From: Thermocaproicibacter sp036260805
GTDB lineage: Bacteria; Bacillota; Clostridia; Oscillospirales; Acutalibacteraceae
Reading direction: 5' to 3'
DNA: 64,000 nt
Assembly (NCBI GenBank): GCA_036260805.1
Contig: DATALZ010000015.1
Coordinates: 32,544 to 96,543, forward strand
Of this stretch, positions 1-7,180 are shown piece by piece. The notes beneath the pieces were generated by a model. It was not told the origin of the DNA. It saw nothing but the letters and a program-made list of their open reading frames with translations, and searched no databases. Numbering within the stretch: the stretch's first letter is position 1; each line of letters begins with the position of its first letter. The translations under genes were made by a program, and so were the position numbers.

Positions 1-567
1 GATTTTACCGCGGCACGGCGCACAGCACTGCTTGATATAGTAATTCAGACACGGTCTTCCTTTGCCGATGTCCTGCGGGAAACGGCGATTGCAGGTTGGA
101 AGCCGGAAAATCCGCTGTGCTTCATCCACAGACTGCTTTACCGACCAGCTGCTGATATACGGGCCGATATATTCCGCTCCGTCGTCCGCTGTCTGTTTTG
201 CTTCCGAAATTCTCGCCCACGGGCCTTTGGTCACGCGGATATAGCTGTAACCCTTGTCGTCTTTCAGAAGAATGTTATATTTCGGCGTGTGCTGCTTGAT
301 CAGACTGCACTCCAGAATTAGCGCTTCAAATTCACTGTCAGTCAGGATATATTCGAAATGGTCTACATGAGCCACCATCTGGCGGACTTTTTCATCGTGA
401 TTTTTTTCCGATCCGAAATATTGGCTGACGCGGTTCTTAAGTGCTTTTGCCTTGCCGATATATATAATTTTGCCCGATTTATCGTGCATAATGTAAACAC
501 CAGGGTGAAGAGGAAGGCGCATGGCACGGGCGCGCAGCTCCTTAATGTGTTTTTCGTGTTCGGTCAC
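1..567 (-). CDS. uvrC: UvrABC excinuclease subunit C, N-terminal part (cut by window edge)
   Basis: UvrC makes the dual incisions around lesions in nucleotide excision repair. The first 189 codons lie in the window and the rest runs off the left edge. The N-terminal GIY-YIG nuclease domain is readable: PGVYIMHDKSGKIIYIGKAK near residues 20-40, then the usual YNILLKDDKGYSYI and the Cys-rich CNRRFP / GRPCLNYYIKQCCAPC segment. I chose the GTG at 565-567 because a strong AAAGGAGG lies 8 nt upstream. It is 27 bp downstream of the GNAT gene on the same strand, so the two are probably cotranscribed. Confidence 0.95.
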   Translation of the reverse strand, partial: MTEHEKHIKELRARAMRLPLHPGVYIMHDKSGKIIYIGKAKALKNRVSQYFGSEKNHDEKVRQMVAHVDHFEYILTDSEFEALILECSLIKQHTPKYNILLKDDKGYSYIRVTKGPWARISEAKQTADDGAEYIGPYISSWSVKQSVDEAQRIFRLPTCNRRFPQDIGKGRPCLNYYIKQCCAPCRGKI

Positions 568-594
568 GGCAGTTTCCTCCTTTCATGATCTACG

Positions 595-1065
595 CTATGG
601 CAACATCTTGAGCATATGGATTACTTCGATTCCGTTGGGTTTTGTAAAGCGGTATTCTTTTTTGAACCCGCATTTCTCATAGCATCTGATTGCACGTTCA
701 TTATGCAGCCTTACATTCAGCTCAACACTGTCCACACTTAAAACCTGAGCACCTGTCCTGCAGGCAATGCCGATCGCTTCTTCGCCGAGATGCTTTCCCC
801 TTGCGGATTCATCCGCAAGAAAAACTCCCAGTACAGCCGTTTTCTTTTTCTTCGATTCTTTTTCAATCCATATACTGCCAATCGGATTTTTATTATAGAA
901 AATATAGCTCCAAAGCAGCAGTCCAGCGGCATCCATCTCTGCAAAATTCTCATGATGATTTGGATAGATTCGGGACATGTACTCTTTGAGCTGTCGATCA
1001 TAGCATTTTTCAAACGCGACGTAATTCCCAATATTTTCACTGTTCACCGGAATTAATTCTACCAT
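595..1065 (-). CDS. GNAT family N-acetyltransferase
   Basis: A 156-residue GNAT-fold protein. The acetyl-CoA binding region is VLGVFLADESARGKHLGEEA (about residues 79-98, a variant of the R/Q-x-x-G-x-G/A motif) followed by the terminal motif LNVRLHNERAIRCYEKCGFK that closes many GNAT domains. The acyl acceptor cannot be predicted. It sits immediately upstream of uvrC in the same orientation. The Shine-Dalgarno is weak (GAAAGCTGG), so the start is less certain than the family call. Confidence 0.8.
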   Translation of the reverse strand: MVELIPVNSENIGNYVAFEKCYDRQLKEYMSRIYPNHHENFAEMDAAGLLLWSYIFYNKNPIGSIWIEKESKKKKTAVLGVFLADESARGKHLGEEAIGIACRTGAQVLSVDSVELNVRLHNERAIRCYEKCGFKKEYRFTKPNGIEVIHMLKMLP

Positions 1066-1121
1066 ACAGCGTCCAGCTTTCTCAAAATTATCAAAGGTGT
1101 CTTTAAAAATGCCTTAAGTAC

Positions 1122-1146
1122 AAAAAAAGCACCGCTAAAGCGGTGC
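1122..1146 (-). terminator. Rho-independent terminator of ptsH
   Basis: A perfect 8-bp stem, GCACCGCT / AGCGGTGC with an AA loop (1129-1146), is followed on the minus strand by seven T residues. It lies 17 bp past the ptsH stop codon. Confidence 0.9.
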
Positions 1147-1163
1147 CTCTCTATGGGACGCAG

Positions 1164-1427
1164 TTACTCTGCAAATCCGGACTGAACCAGCTTAACAAGA
1201 CTGTCGACTGCTTCTTCTTCATCGGAGCCGTCTGCAATAACTTTGATGGTCGTTCCGCCAACAATTCCAAGTGACAACACGCCCAGCAGGCTTTTAGCGT
1301 TTACGCGTCTTTCCTCTTTTTCAACCCAAATGGAAGATTTGTATTCGTTCGCTTTTTGAATAAAGAATGTCGCCGGACGGGCATGCAGCCCAACCTGGTT
1401 CTGAACCAACACTTCTTTTACATACAT
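1164..1427 (-). CDS. ptsH: HPr phosphocarrier protein
   Basis: This 87-residue protein is the general phosphocarrier of the sugar phosphotransferase system, passing phosphate from Enzyme I to Enzyme IIA. The active-site His15 lies in GLHARPA and the regulatory Ser46 in AKSLLGVLSLG, at exactly the canonical positions, so it should also be an HPr kinase substrate and CcpA cofactor; a Crh paralogue would lack His15. The open frame continues upstream, but the ATG at 1425-1427 is preceded by AGGAGTG and gives the family length. It is monocistronic, with its own promoter and terminator. ptsI is not in the window. Confidence 0.95.
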   Translation of the reverse strand: MYVKEVLVQNQVGLHARPATFFIQKANEYKSSIWVEKEERRVNAKSLLGVLSLGIVGGTTIKVIADGSDEEEAVDSLVKLVQSGFAE

Positions 1428-1509
1428 GATGAATTCACTCCTAACAAAATCAAACCCGCATGTAAATAAACATGAAAACAAAACTGATAACAATCAAATC
1501 ATTACAGAC

Positions 1510-1537
1510 ATTATAGCACATCTGGACATGCCGTCAA
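1510..1537 (-). promoter_or_regulatory. Probable sigma-A promoter of ptsH
   Basis: On the minus strand, TTGACG (1532-1537) and TATAAT (1510-1515) are separated by 16 nt, about 80 nt upstream of the ptsH start. Confidence 0.65.
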
Positions 1538-1643
1538 GAAACGTAATGAAACTTTGGATTGATAGCCTAACCGACCGTCACTATCAGCCCGTTCTTTGTG
1601 CAAAATGATATTATTGTTGAAAACTTTTGGTTCCTCTGCCCTA

Positions 1644-2414
1644 TTATATGGTATTATTCCTGTCAAGTTTCTGCGGGGATGATTCTTTCCATGCCAATTC
1701 TTTCAGATAGTTTTTATCTTCTTTTGTGAGGTCTGCCGAAGAGAGCAGTTCAGGGCGTTTTTGAAGTGTTCGCAAAAGCGATTGTTCCCTGCGCCATTTT
1801 CTCACATTTTCGTGATGTCCTGTCAGCAGAACCGGGGGAACCTCACGGCCGCGCCAGTTTGCCGGGCGAGTATACTGCGGGTACTCCAGCAGGGAGTTAT
1901 AATGGCTTTCCAGTTGAAAACACTCTTCGTCGGAAAGCACGCCGGGTATCATACGGCACACCGCGTCCGCTACAATCAGCGCCGGAAGCTCACCGCCGGT
2001 CACAACATAATCTCCGGCCGAGATTTCTTCGTCCACATATGCGTCGAGTACGCGCTCGTCAACGCCTTCATAATGTCCGCAGAGGATTACAAGACCATCC
2101 AGCTGAGAAAGTTCTTTTACACGCTGCTGTGTAAGCGTTTTGCCCTGCGGAGACATATAAACCATGTGGGGCTTATACCCAAGGTGACGAATCAGGTCAT
2201 CCATGCAAAGGGCAATCGGTTCCGCCATCAAAAGCATCCCCATTCCCCCACCGAATGGGGAATCATCCACCCTTTGGTGCTTATCGTAAGCATAATTCCG
2301 AATCTGGTGGCAGCAGACCTGTACGGAGCCCTTTCTCCGTGCACGGCCAATGATGCTCTCTGCCATAACGGTTTCACACATTTCCGGAAAAAGAGTAAGC
2401 AAATCAATCCTCAT
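1644..2414 (-). CDS. trmD: tRNA (guanine-N1-)-methyltransferase
   Basis: TrmD methylates G37 of tRNAs reading CNN codons, using SAM bound in a trefoil knot. The N-terminus MRIDLLTLFPEMCETVMAES and the cofactor region GHYEGVDERVLDAYVDEEIS and GDYVVTGGELPALIV are characteristic. The frame also allows a TTG two codons upstream (2420), but the ATG at 2414 fits the family and AAGGGGAC lies a normal distance away. It overlaps rimM by 11 nt, the usual rimM-trmD arrangement and a sign of translational coupling. rpsP and ffh, often in the same operon, are here in a separate cluster about 1.5 kb upstream. Confidence 0.96.
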   Translation of the reverse strand: MRIDLLTLFPEMCETVMAESIIGRARRKGSVQVCCHQIRNYAYDKHQRVDDSPFGGGMGMLLMAEPIALCMDDLIRHLGYKPHMVYMSPQGKTLTQQRVKELSQLDGLVILCGHYEGVDERVLDAYVDEEISAGDYVVTGGELPALIVADAVCRMIPGVLSDEECFQLESHYNSLLEYPQYTRPANWRGREVPPVLLTGHHENVRKWRREQSLLRTLQKRPELLSSADLTKEDKNYLKELAWKESSPQKLDRNNTI

Positions 2415-2919
2415 CTTCAAAAGTCCCCTTGATCGGCCGAATCAGCATTTTTTCCTTTTCCAGGTCAATCTCCAGAATTACGGAAGGAATCGCCGGAATC
2501 AGATAGTTTTTCTTTCCAAGCGACGTTATCTGGTAGACGTCGTTTGCACCCGTGCGCATGATTTCGGTCAGATTACCATAAAAGACAAAAGTATCCGCAT
2601 CATAAACACCCAACCCGATGAGGTCATCCATAAAATAATGTCCTTCCGGGACATGGGCGTCTTCGCGGTTCAAGTAGAGAATCTTCCCGCGATATGTGTC
2701 GGCCTTTTCGACGGTATCCACACCTTCCAGAGTTGCCAGAAGCTGATTTTTGTGAATGCGGGACGAGCATACCTTAACAGGGACATTCCCATGATCAAAG
2801 TATAGAGTATGGAACTTTTTTAAAAACTCGGCGGAATCGCACCACGGGTCGATGCGGAGCTCTCCTCTCACGCCGTGGGTACCAACGATTTTCCCCGCCT
2901 CGAGGAATTTTTTCAGCAT
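2404..2919 (-). CDS. rimM: Ribosome maturation factor RimM
   Basis: A 171-residue 16S rRNA processing protein that binds S19 and helps mature the 30S head. The N-terminal RimM barrel starts KIVGTHGVRGELRIDPW; a PRC-barrel follows, containing EGHYFMDDLIGLGVYDAD and the terminal LIRPIKGTFEDED. The ATG has GGGGGAAG upstream. The last codons overlap the start of trmD. Confidence 0.95.
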   Translation of the reverse strand: MLKKFLEAGKIVGTHGVRGELRIDPWCDSAEFLKKFHTLYFDHGNVPVKVCSSRIHKNQLLATLEGVDTVEKADTYRGKILYLNREDAHVPEGHYFMDDLIGLGVYDADTFVFYGNLTEIMRTGANDVYQITSLGKKNYLIPAIPSVILEIDLEKEKMLIRPIKGTFEDED

Positions 2920-3002
2920 GTTTCTTCCCCCACTTAGATTGACGTCTATTTTGCCGTGGATTTAGCAATATAAATCCAAACCCGGCCATTGTTGACTAAA
3001 CA

Positions 3003-3037
3003 AATAGAAAAGCCGCAGGCGGTGAAATGCCCGCGGC
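3003..3037 (-). terminator. Terminator after the ECF folate-type gene
   Basis: GCCGCGGGC and GCCTGCGGC form a stem on the minus strand around an 8-nt loop, followed by TTTTCTATTTG. It lies just past the stop codon of the gene at 3044. Confidence 0.8.
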
Positions 3038-3043
3038 CGTTTT

Positions 3044-3601
3044 TCAATTATTTCTTTGAAGCATCTGCACCACATGCCCCTTTTCCAATATCTTCAGAAG
3101 CGCCAGGAGCATAACGGTTTCAATCGGGAGCATAATCAGGTTTGCAGTAATTCTGGTGGCAACAACCACCAAAAACCCTTTTCCGTACATCATCGAAAGC
3201 CAGAGCGGATTGAGCACAAAACCAATAAGAACTGTCAGCAGTACTTTAGCCGAAAAAACTCGCGCCAGCTTTACCGGTTTGCGGTAAAGCACCAGTCCGT
3301 AAATAAATCCGGAAAGGAACGCATTCAGCGTAAATCCTGGAAAATACGGGCCGGTGGGCTGAATGAAATACGAGATCAAATCACCGGCGGCTCCAACGAC
3401 ACCACCTGCAATCGGGCCAAAAAGCATGCCCGCGGCAGCAATCGCCAGATACGAGAAACTGATTCGCAAAATACTGGAAATGTTCAGCCTGAAAAAGACA
3501 AGAACCACATTCAGGGCTAGGAGCATTCCGCAGGCGGCAATCGTACGGATATTACCAAAATCCTGCGCAGACAGACGGATGGAGTTGAAAATTTTTTTCA
3601 A
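3044..3601 (-). CDS. folT: ECF transporter S component, folate type (FolT-like)
   Basis: A 185-residue integral membrane substrate-binding subunit of an energy-coupling factor transporter; it needs the shared EcfAA'T module, not seen here. About six hydrophobic segments are visible, with family-typical ISFSYLAIAAAGMLFGPIAG and GPYFPGFTLNAFLSGFIYG. The open frame extends 43 codons further upstream, but that part overlaps the riboswitch, so I place the start at the TTG at 3599-3601. The ribosome-binding segment AAAGGGG sits inside a small hairpin (AGAAAG/CTTTC), so translation could be gated. The THF aptamer upstream is the main reason to name folate as substrate. Confidence 0.88.
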   Translation of the reverse strand: MKKIFNSIRLSAQDFGNIRTIAACGMLLALNVVLVFFRLNISSILRISFSYLAIAAAGMLFGPIAGGVVGAAGDLISYFIQPTGPYFPGFTLNAFLSGFIYGLVLYRKPVKLARVFSAKVLLTVLIGFVLNPLWLSMMYGKGFLVVVATRITANLIMLPIETVMLLALLKILEKGHVVQMLQRNN

Positions 3602-3652
3602 AGGAAAGACCCCTTTCTGCAGCAGCGCTGCACAAGAGGCCGAACCCCTAAT

Positions 3653-3778
3653 ATGCAGCAGCGGGATGCGGTTCCTGCACCGTAAGTTTATACTTTTCGT
3701 CCGCCCGACAACTCCCCGTCCGGGCAGCACTCAATACCAACTTTGCATTGGTATAACGCGCAGGAACCTACTCTGCAT
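3653..3778 (-). ncRNA. THF (tetrahydrofolate) riboswitch, class I, with an extra hairpin
   Basis: Reading the minus strand, the conserved blocks of the folE/folT-associated THF aptamer appear in order: GAGTAG, then a helix strand GTTCCTG, CGCGTTA, GAGTG, a CTGCCCG/CGGGCGG hairpin capped by GACGGGGAGTTGT, ACGAAAAG, GGTG, the closing strand CAGGAAC and CGCATCCCGC. The outer P1 is ATGCAG/CTGCAT. Between GTTA and GAGTG there is an additional hairpin TACCAA/TTGGTA not in the minimal consensus. It precedes the FolT-like gene by about 50 nt; the start region is hairpin-prone, which suggests translational control. Confidence 0.85.
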
Positions 3779-3794
3779 CTTTATTATGTACTGT

Positions 3795-3823
3795 ATTATA
3801 TCAAAATCACCGGAAGTTTGCAA
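3795..3823 (-). promoter_or_regulatory. Promoter of the THF riboswitch-folT unit
   Basis: TTGCAA (3818-3823), a 17-nt spacer and a perfect TATAAT (3795-3800) on the minus strand place the transcription start about 10 nt before the riboswitch. Confidence 0.75.
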
Positions 3824-3841
3824 GCACAGCGGAATTTCATT

Positions 3842-4012
3842 AAAAAACGAAAAAGGCATCCGCTTTAACACGAATGCCCATAATATTTTGTCCCGCGTTA
3901 CGCCCGGGTTATCGACTGCTATGCCTGCTTTTGTCTGGTCTATGAAACAGTACAGAAACGACCTTAACACCGAACTTAATGCCTTCGGCTTGGCACGAAA
4001 AGATTGGCACTA
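3842..4012 (-). ncRNA. Candidate free-standing small RNA of about 170 nt (unidentified, possibly 6S-like)
   Basis: A self-contained transcription unit with no convincing coding frame. A consensus promoter (4019-4047) points into it, and it ends in a hairpin GGCAT/ATGCC followed by TTTTTCGTTTTTT (3842-3878), before the folT promoter begins. Pairing across the middle (TTCGG..GTTA..TCG with CGA..TAAC..CCGGG) gives a rod-like fold around an internal region, and length and shape recall 6S RNA. I cannot match it to a consensus by eye, so the class is open. A 79-codon frame that covers it is not protein-like. Confidence 0.5.
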
Positions 4013-4018
4013 CATTTT

Positions 4019-4047
4019 AGAATAGCATAATTTAATTTATATGTCAA
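4019..4047 (-). promoter_or_regulatory. Strong promoter of the candidate small RNA
   Basis: TTGACA (4042-4047) is a perfect -35 box, followed after exactly 17 nt by TATTCT (4019-4024) on the minus strand. No gene starts within 400 nt except through the terminator at 3842-3878. Confidence 0.7.
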
Positions 4048-4089
4048 GGCTTTTCTTGCTTATTGGACAGTTTCCAACCAAAAGATTAA

Positions 4090-4120
4090 AGAAAAAGCTG
4101 CAGTAGCAAAATACTGCAGC
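4090..4120 (-). terminator. Terminator of the ylxM-ffh-rpsP-khpA operon
   Basis: GCTGCAGTA and TACTGCAGC form a 9-bp stem with a GCAAAA-type loop, followed on the minus strand by TTTTTCTTTAAT. It lies 12 bp after khpA. Confidence 0.88.
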
Positions 4121-4131
4121 AGTGCAGGATA

Positions 4132-4365
4132 TCAGTCAATCTCAACGGAAACCCTGCTGTTATTTCTGGTTGCGGCTGAACGCATTACAATGCGGATAGC
4201 CTTGGCAATGCGTCCCTGTTTGCCGATAACCCGGCCCATATCGTTTTCCGCCACATGTAGGTGATAAACAACGGTTCCATCATCGGCAGGGTCATCAACA
4301 TCCACGCGAACCGCGGACGGATCTTCAACCAGCCCCTGTGCTATGGCAATAAGCAAATCTTTCAT
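4132..4365 (-). CDS. khpA: KH-domain RNA-binding protein (KhpA/YlqC)
   Basis: A 77-residue single-KH protein. The GxxG loop of the KH fold is visible as VIGKQGRIAKAIRIVMRSAA. KhpA proteins bind RNA, often together with KhpB (Jag), and affect cell division and elongation in Gram-positive bacteria. The ATG is preceded by GGAGGATG. It follows rpsP by 18 bp, the normal rpsP-khpA order. Confidence 0.93.
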   Translation of the reverse strand: MKDLLIAIAQGLVEDPSAVRVDVDDPADDGTVVYHLHVAENDMGRVIGKQGRIAKAIRIVMRSAATRNNSRVSVEID

Positions 4366-4383
4366 TGCATTGCATCCTCCGAA

Positions 4384-4626
4384 TTACAGAACGCCGTGCT
4401 TTTTGAACAGAACCTTAACGGTATCTGTCGGCTGCGCGCCGTTAGCAATCCATTCCTTCGCCTTGTCAGCGTCCACCTTTACGACGGACGGCTCTTCCAA
4501 AGGATTGTAATATCCGATTTCTTCAATGAAGCGGCCGTCACGAGGAAAACGTGAATCGGCAACAACAATGCGGTAAAAAGGAGCCTTTTTGGCACCTACC
4601 CTACGCAATCTGATTTTAACTGCCAT
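4384..4626 (-). CDS. rpsP: 30S ribosomal protein S16
   Basis: An 80-residue S16 beginning MAVKIRLRRVGAKKAPFYRI, followed by the family block ADSRFPRDGRFIEEIGYYNP. The frame is open 14 codons further upstream, but the ATG at 4624-4626 has a canonical GGAGGTG and gives the standard protein. It lies between ffh and khpA in a ribosome/SRP operon. Confidence 0.97.
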   Translation of the reverse strand: MAVKIRLRRVGAKKAPFYRIVVADSRFPRDGRFIEEIGYYNPLEEPSVVKVDADKAKEWIANGAQPTDTVKVLFKKHGVL

Positions 4627-4685
4627 TGATTTCACCTCCACAATATATCTGTCTATCTTCACCGGCAAAAGCCGGATGAATTCAC

Positions 4686-6014
4686 TTAAAATGGCATTCC
4701 CATGCCGGAAAGGCGCTTGCGGATTCCTTTTTTCTTAAACTGCTTCATAACCTTCTGCATCTGTTCGTAGCCCTTCAGCAGACGGTTGATATCTTCGACC
4801 TTCATTCCGCTTCCGGCTGCAATTCTGCGTTTCCGCGACGGATTGATCAGATCGGGTTTTGCCCGCTCTTCCGGCGTCATGGAAAGGATAATCGCCTCGG
4901 TGCGGTCCATCTGGCGGTCATCGATATCAACGTCTTTCAGCTGCTGAGCCATGCCAGGCATTTTAGAAAGAACATTCTTCATCGGACCCATCTTTTTCAT
5001 CTGGCGCATCTGATCGAGGATATCGTTCAGGTCAAGGCCGCTGTGAAGCATCTTCTTTGCGGCTTCTTCTGCGGTTTTCTTATCGATGTTTTTCTGCGCG
5101 TCTTCAATCAGCGTTAAAACGTCGCCCATGCCGAGGATTCGTGATGCCATACGATCCGGATGGAAAACTTCCAGGTCGGCAAGCTTTTCACCCATGCCGG
5201 CGTACTTAATCGGCTTACCGGTTACTGCGCGAACCGAAAGTGCCGCGCCGCCTCTGGCATCGCCGTCCAGCTTCGTCAGGATCACGCCGGTAATATCCAG
5301 CAGGTCGTCGAACGACTTTGCAACGTTTACGGCTTCCTGACCGGTCATGGCGTCGACAACAAGGAGAATGTCGGTCGGTTTAACAGCTTCTTTAATCTCT
5401 TTGAGCTCGTCCATCAGCGCTTCATCAATCTGAAGGCGCCCGGCGGTATCAATTAAAACAAAGTCATTGCCGTAATCCCTCGCATGAGATATGGCAGATT
5501 TGCAGATTTTAACCGGATTCTCGGTTCCCATTTCAAAGACGGGCACGCCGGCCTTTTCGCCGATCACCTGTAATTGCTGAATTGCAGCCGGGCGGTAAAT
5601 ATCGCACGCGGCCAGAAGCGGCCTGTGCCCCTGATTTTTCAGCATCAGTGCAAGCTTGCCGGCATGCGTGGTTTTACCGGAACCCTGAAGCCCGCAGAGC
5701 AGAACTACGGCCGGCGGTGCGGACGGACTGTTCAGTCTGGCTTCTCCGCCGCCCATCAGAGCCGTTAATTCCTCGTTGACGATTTTGATGACCATCTGCG
5801 CAGGAGTCAGGCTTTCCATAACCTCTGTGCCGACGGCACGCTCGCCGACTTTAGCAGTAAAATCCTTCGCCACCTTGTAGTTGACGTCGGCTTCCAGTAA
5901 AGCAAGGCGAACCTCGCGCATAACTTCTTTTACATCGGATTCGCTTAACTTTCCTTTTGATTTCAGCCGTTTGAATACGGCAGAAAGCTTTTCCGAAAGG
6001 CTTTCAAACGCCAA
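4686..6014 (-). CDS. ffh: Signal recognition particle protein Ffh (SRP54)
   Basis: A 442-residue GTPase that with 4.5S RNA targets nascent membrane proteins to FtsY. The N domain is followed by the G domain: P-loop LLCGLQGSGKTTHAGKLA, DTAGRLQIDEALM, and TKLDGDARGGAALS. The Met-rich M domain at the C-terminus contains MKKMGPMKNVLSKMPGM and the RNA-binding helix SRKRRIAAGSGM. The start is a TTG with AAGGAGG at good spacing. It lies 12 bp after ylxM, probably coupled. Confidence 0.97.
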   Translation of the reverse strand: MAFESLSEKLSAVFKRLKSKGKLSESDVKEVMREVRLALLEADVNYKVAKDFTAKVGERAVGTEVMESLTPAQMVIKIVNEELTALMGGGEARLNSPSAPPAVVLLCGLQGSGKTTHAGKLALMLKNQGHRPLLAACDIYRPAAIQQLQVIGEKAGVPVFEMGTENPVKICKSAISHARDYGNDFVLIDTAGRLQIDEALMDELKEIKEAVKPTDILLVVDAMTGQEAVNVAKSFDDLLDITGVILTKLDGDARGGAALSVRAVTGKPIKYAGMGEKLADLEVFHPDRMASRILGMGDVLTLIEDAQKNIDKKTAEEAAKKMLHSGLDLNDILDQMRQMKKMGPMKNVLSKMPGMAQQLKDVDIDDRQMDRTEAIILSMTPEERAKPDLINPSRKRRIAAGSGMKVEDINRLLKGYEQMQKVMKQFKKKGIRKRLSGMGMPF

Positions 6015-6026
6015 GGCGGTTCCTCC

Positions 6027-6392
6027 TTACTGTTCGCGCAGCTTCTGCGCAGCATCGAGGATGCTTTTCGCACTCTCGTCTATTTCACGTGCACAGCCGC
6101 AGCGGCTGTTATATTCTTTGATTCGGTCGGCTGCTTCGCAGATTTTCTCAAGCCCAATGCGCATTTCGCGAAAACGCCGCGCAAAACCCAGGCTGTTTTC
6201 CATCTCAAGAAGCTGTGATTCTGCCCGCTTAATAGCATCGCGCACGCCCTGCCGGGTAATGCCCTCGTTTTCCGCTATTTCGGAAAGGGACAGGTCGTCA
6301 TTGTAATAGAACTCAATAACCTCGCGCTGCTTTTCGGTAAGCATATTCCCGTAAAAATCCAGCAAAAAAGAAATTTGCATGTCTTTTGCCAT
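6027..6392 (-). CDS. ylxM: YlxM/p13-family DNA-binding protein
   Basis: A 121-residue helix-turn-helix protein of the UPF0122 family, nearly always encoded directly upstream of ffh. The sigma-70 region-4-like helix-turn-helix is EFYYNDDLSLSEIAENEGI-TRQGVRDAIKRAE. In streptococci YlxM modulates SRP assembly. The ATG at 6390-6392 is better spaced from AAGGCGGG than the upstream GTG at 6401. It is the first gene of the operon that runs to khpA. Confidence 0.9.
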   Translation of the reverse strand: MAKDMQISFLLDFYGNMLTEKQREVIEFYYNDDLSLSEIAENEGITRQGVRDAIKRAESQLLEMENSLGFARRFREMRIGLEKICEAADRIKEYNSRCGCAREIDESAKSILDAAQKLREQ

Positions 6393-6481
6393 CGGAAGCA
6401 CCCGCCTTATGTAAAGCTATTCTTCTTTACACACATGAGATTATACTATAAAGCTGCTCATGTGTCAAGTAGTTTTTCTTG

Positions 6482-7144
6482 TCACCCGATTTTGATTTCT
6501 GCCTGAGAGCCGATTTTCAGACGTCCGTTCTCCATTTTGAAATCGCCGACCTTCAAAGAAGCCGTTATTCCTGAAACGGAAGCCTCAATTGCAGGGCTTT
6601 CGCAGGAAATGGTATTGTCACTGGCCGAAAAGCCTTCCGGAAGGTGGCTCCTGACTTTTTCCAATACCCAGCCGGCAGGTACCGGCAACCGGCCCACCTG
6701 AGCGGAATTCACCTGAAAAAGGAGCTTATTGTTCGTACTGTCCAAAGACGGGGTCACATTCAGCACTACGCCCAGATGTTTTCCCTGATAGGAAACGGGC
6801 AGATACAGGTCTGCGCTGCTGCCCGAAGCATTTGAGACAGCGACGGCCTGAATTTTCATGCTGCCGTCTTTTTTGCTCACATTGCTTTTCTGGAACAGAT
6901 AAGAAAGATAACCGTTGACTTCATCCACGGAGAAGCTGCTTTCCTGCCGGGCAACTGCGGATTTTGCAACTGCCTTGGGCAATGCGTCCGACGCCTGAAT
7001 GTTCTCAAGGCCTTTACCTGCGTTCGGATCATTGAGCACCATCCACGACAGAACGCCCACCGCGGCAATCAGCACCGCCAAGACAATAAGGATTACCGTG
7101 ACAGCTTTGTGGTTCTGCTTATTTGCTGTGTATTTCATCTCCAA
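6482..7144 (-). CDS. Single-pass membrane-anchored protein of unknown function
   Basis: A 220-residue protein with a short basic N-terminus (KYTANKQNHK) and one transmembrane helix at about residues 14-35 (AVTVILIVLAVLIAAVGVLSW), then a predicted extracytoplasmic domain of about 185 residues. The block LLFQVNSAQVGRLPVPAGWVL resembles the YpmS/DUF2140 group, but the match is by impression only. The start may be the TTG at 7144 or the ATG at 7138. It follows mutS2 by 36 bp and may be cotranscribed with it. Confidence 0.65.
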   Translation of the reverse strand: MEMKYTANKQNHKAVTVILIVLAVLIAAVGVLSWMVLNDPNAGKGLENIQASDALPKAVAKSAVARQESSFSVDEVNGYLSYLFQKSNVSKKDGSMKIQAVAVSNASGSSADLYLPVSYQGKHLGVVLNVTPSLDSTNNKLLFQVNSAQVGRLPVPAGWVLEKVRSHLPEGFSASDNTISCESPAIEASVSGITASLKVGDFKMENGRLKIGSQAEIKIG

Positions 7145-7180
7145 GTGGAATCCTCTCCATTCTGTTAATCATCGGGCCGG

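Noticed and set aside
1620..1670. TTGACA and TATAAT downstream of trmD
   Set aside because: The spacer is only about 12 nt, too short for a sigma-A promoter, and a better promoter for ptsH exists at 1510-1537.
3731..3970. 79-codon minus-strand frame upstream of folT
   Set aside because: It overlaps the small RNA terminator and the folT promoter; no ribosome-binding site.
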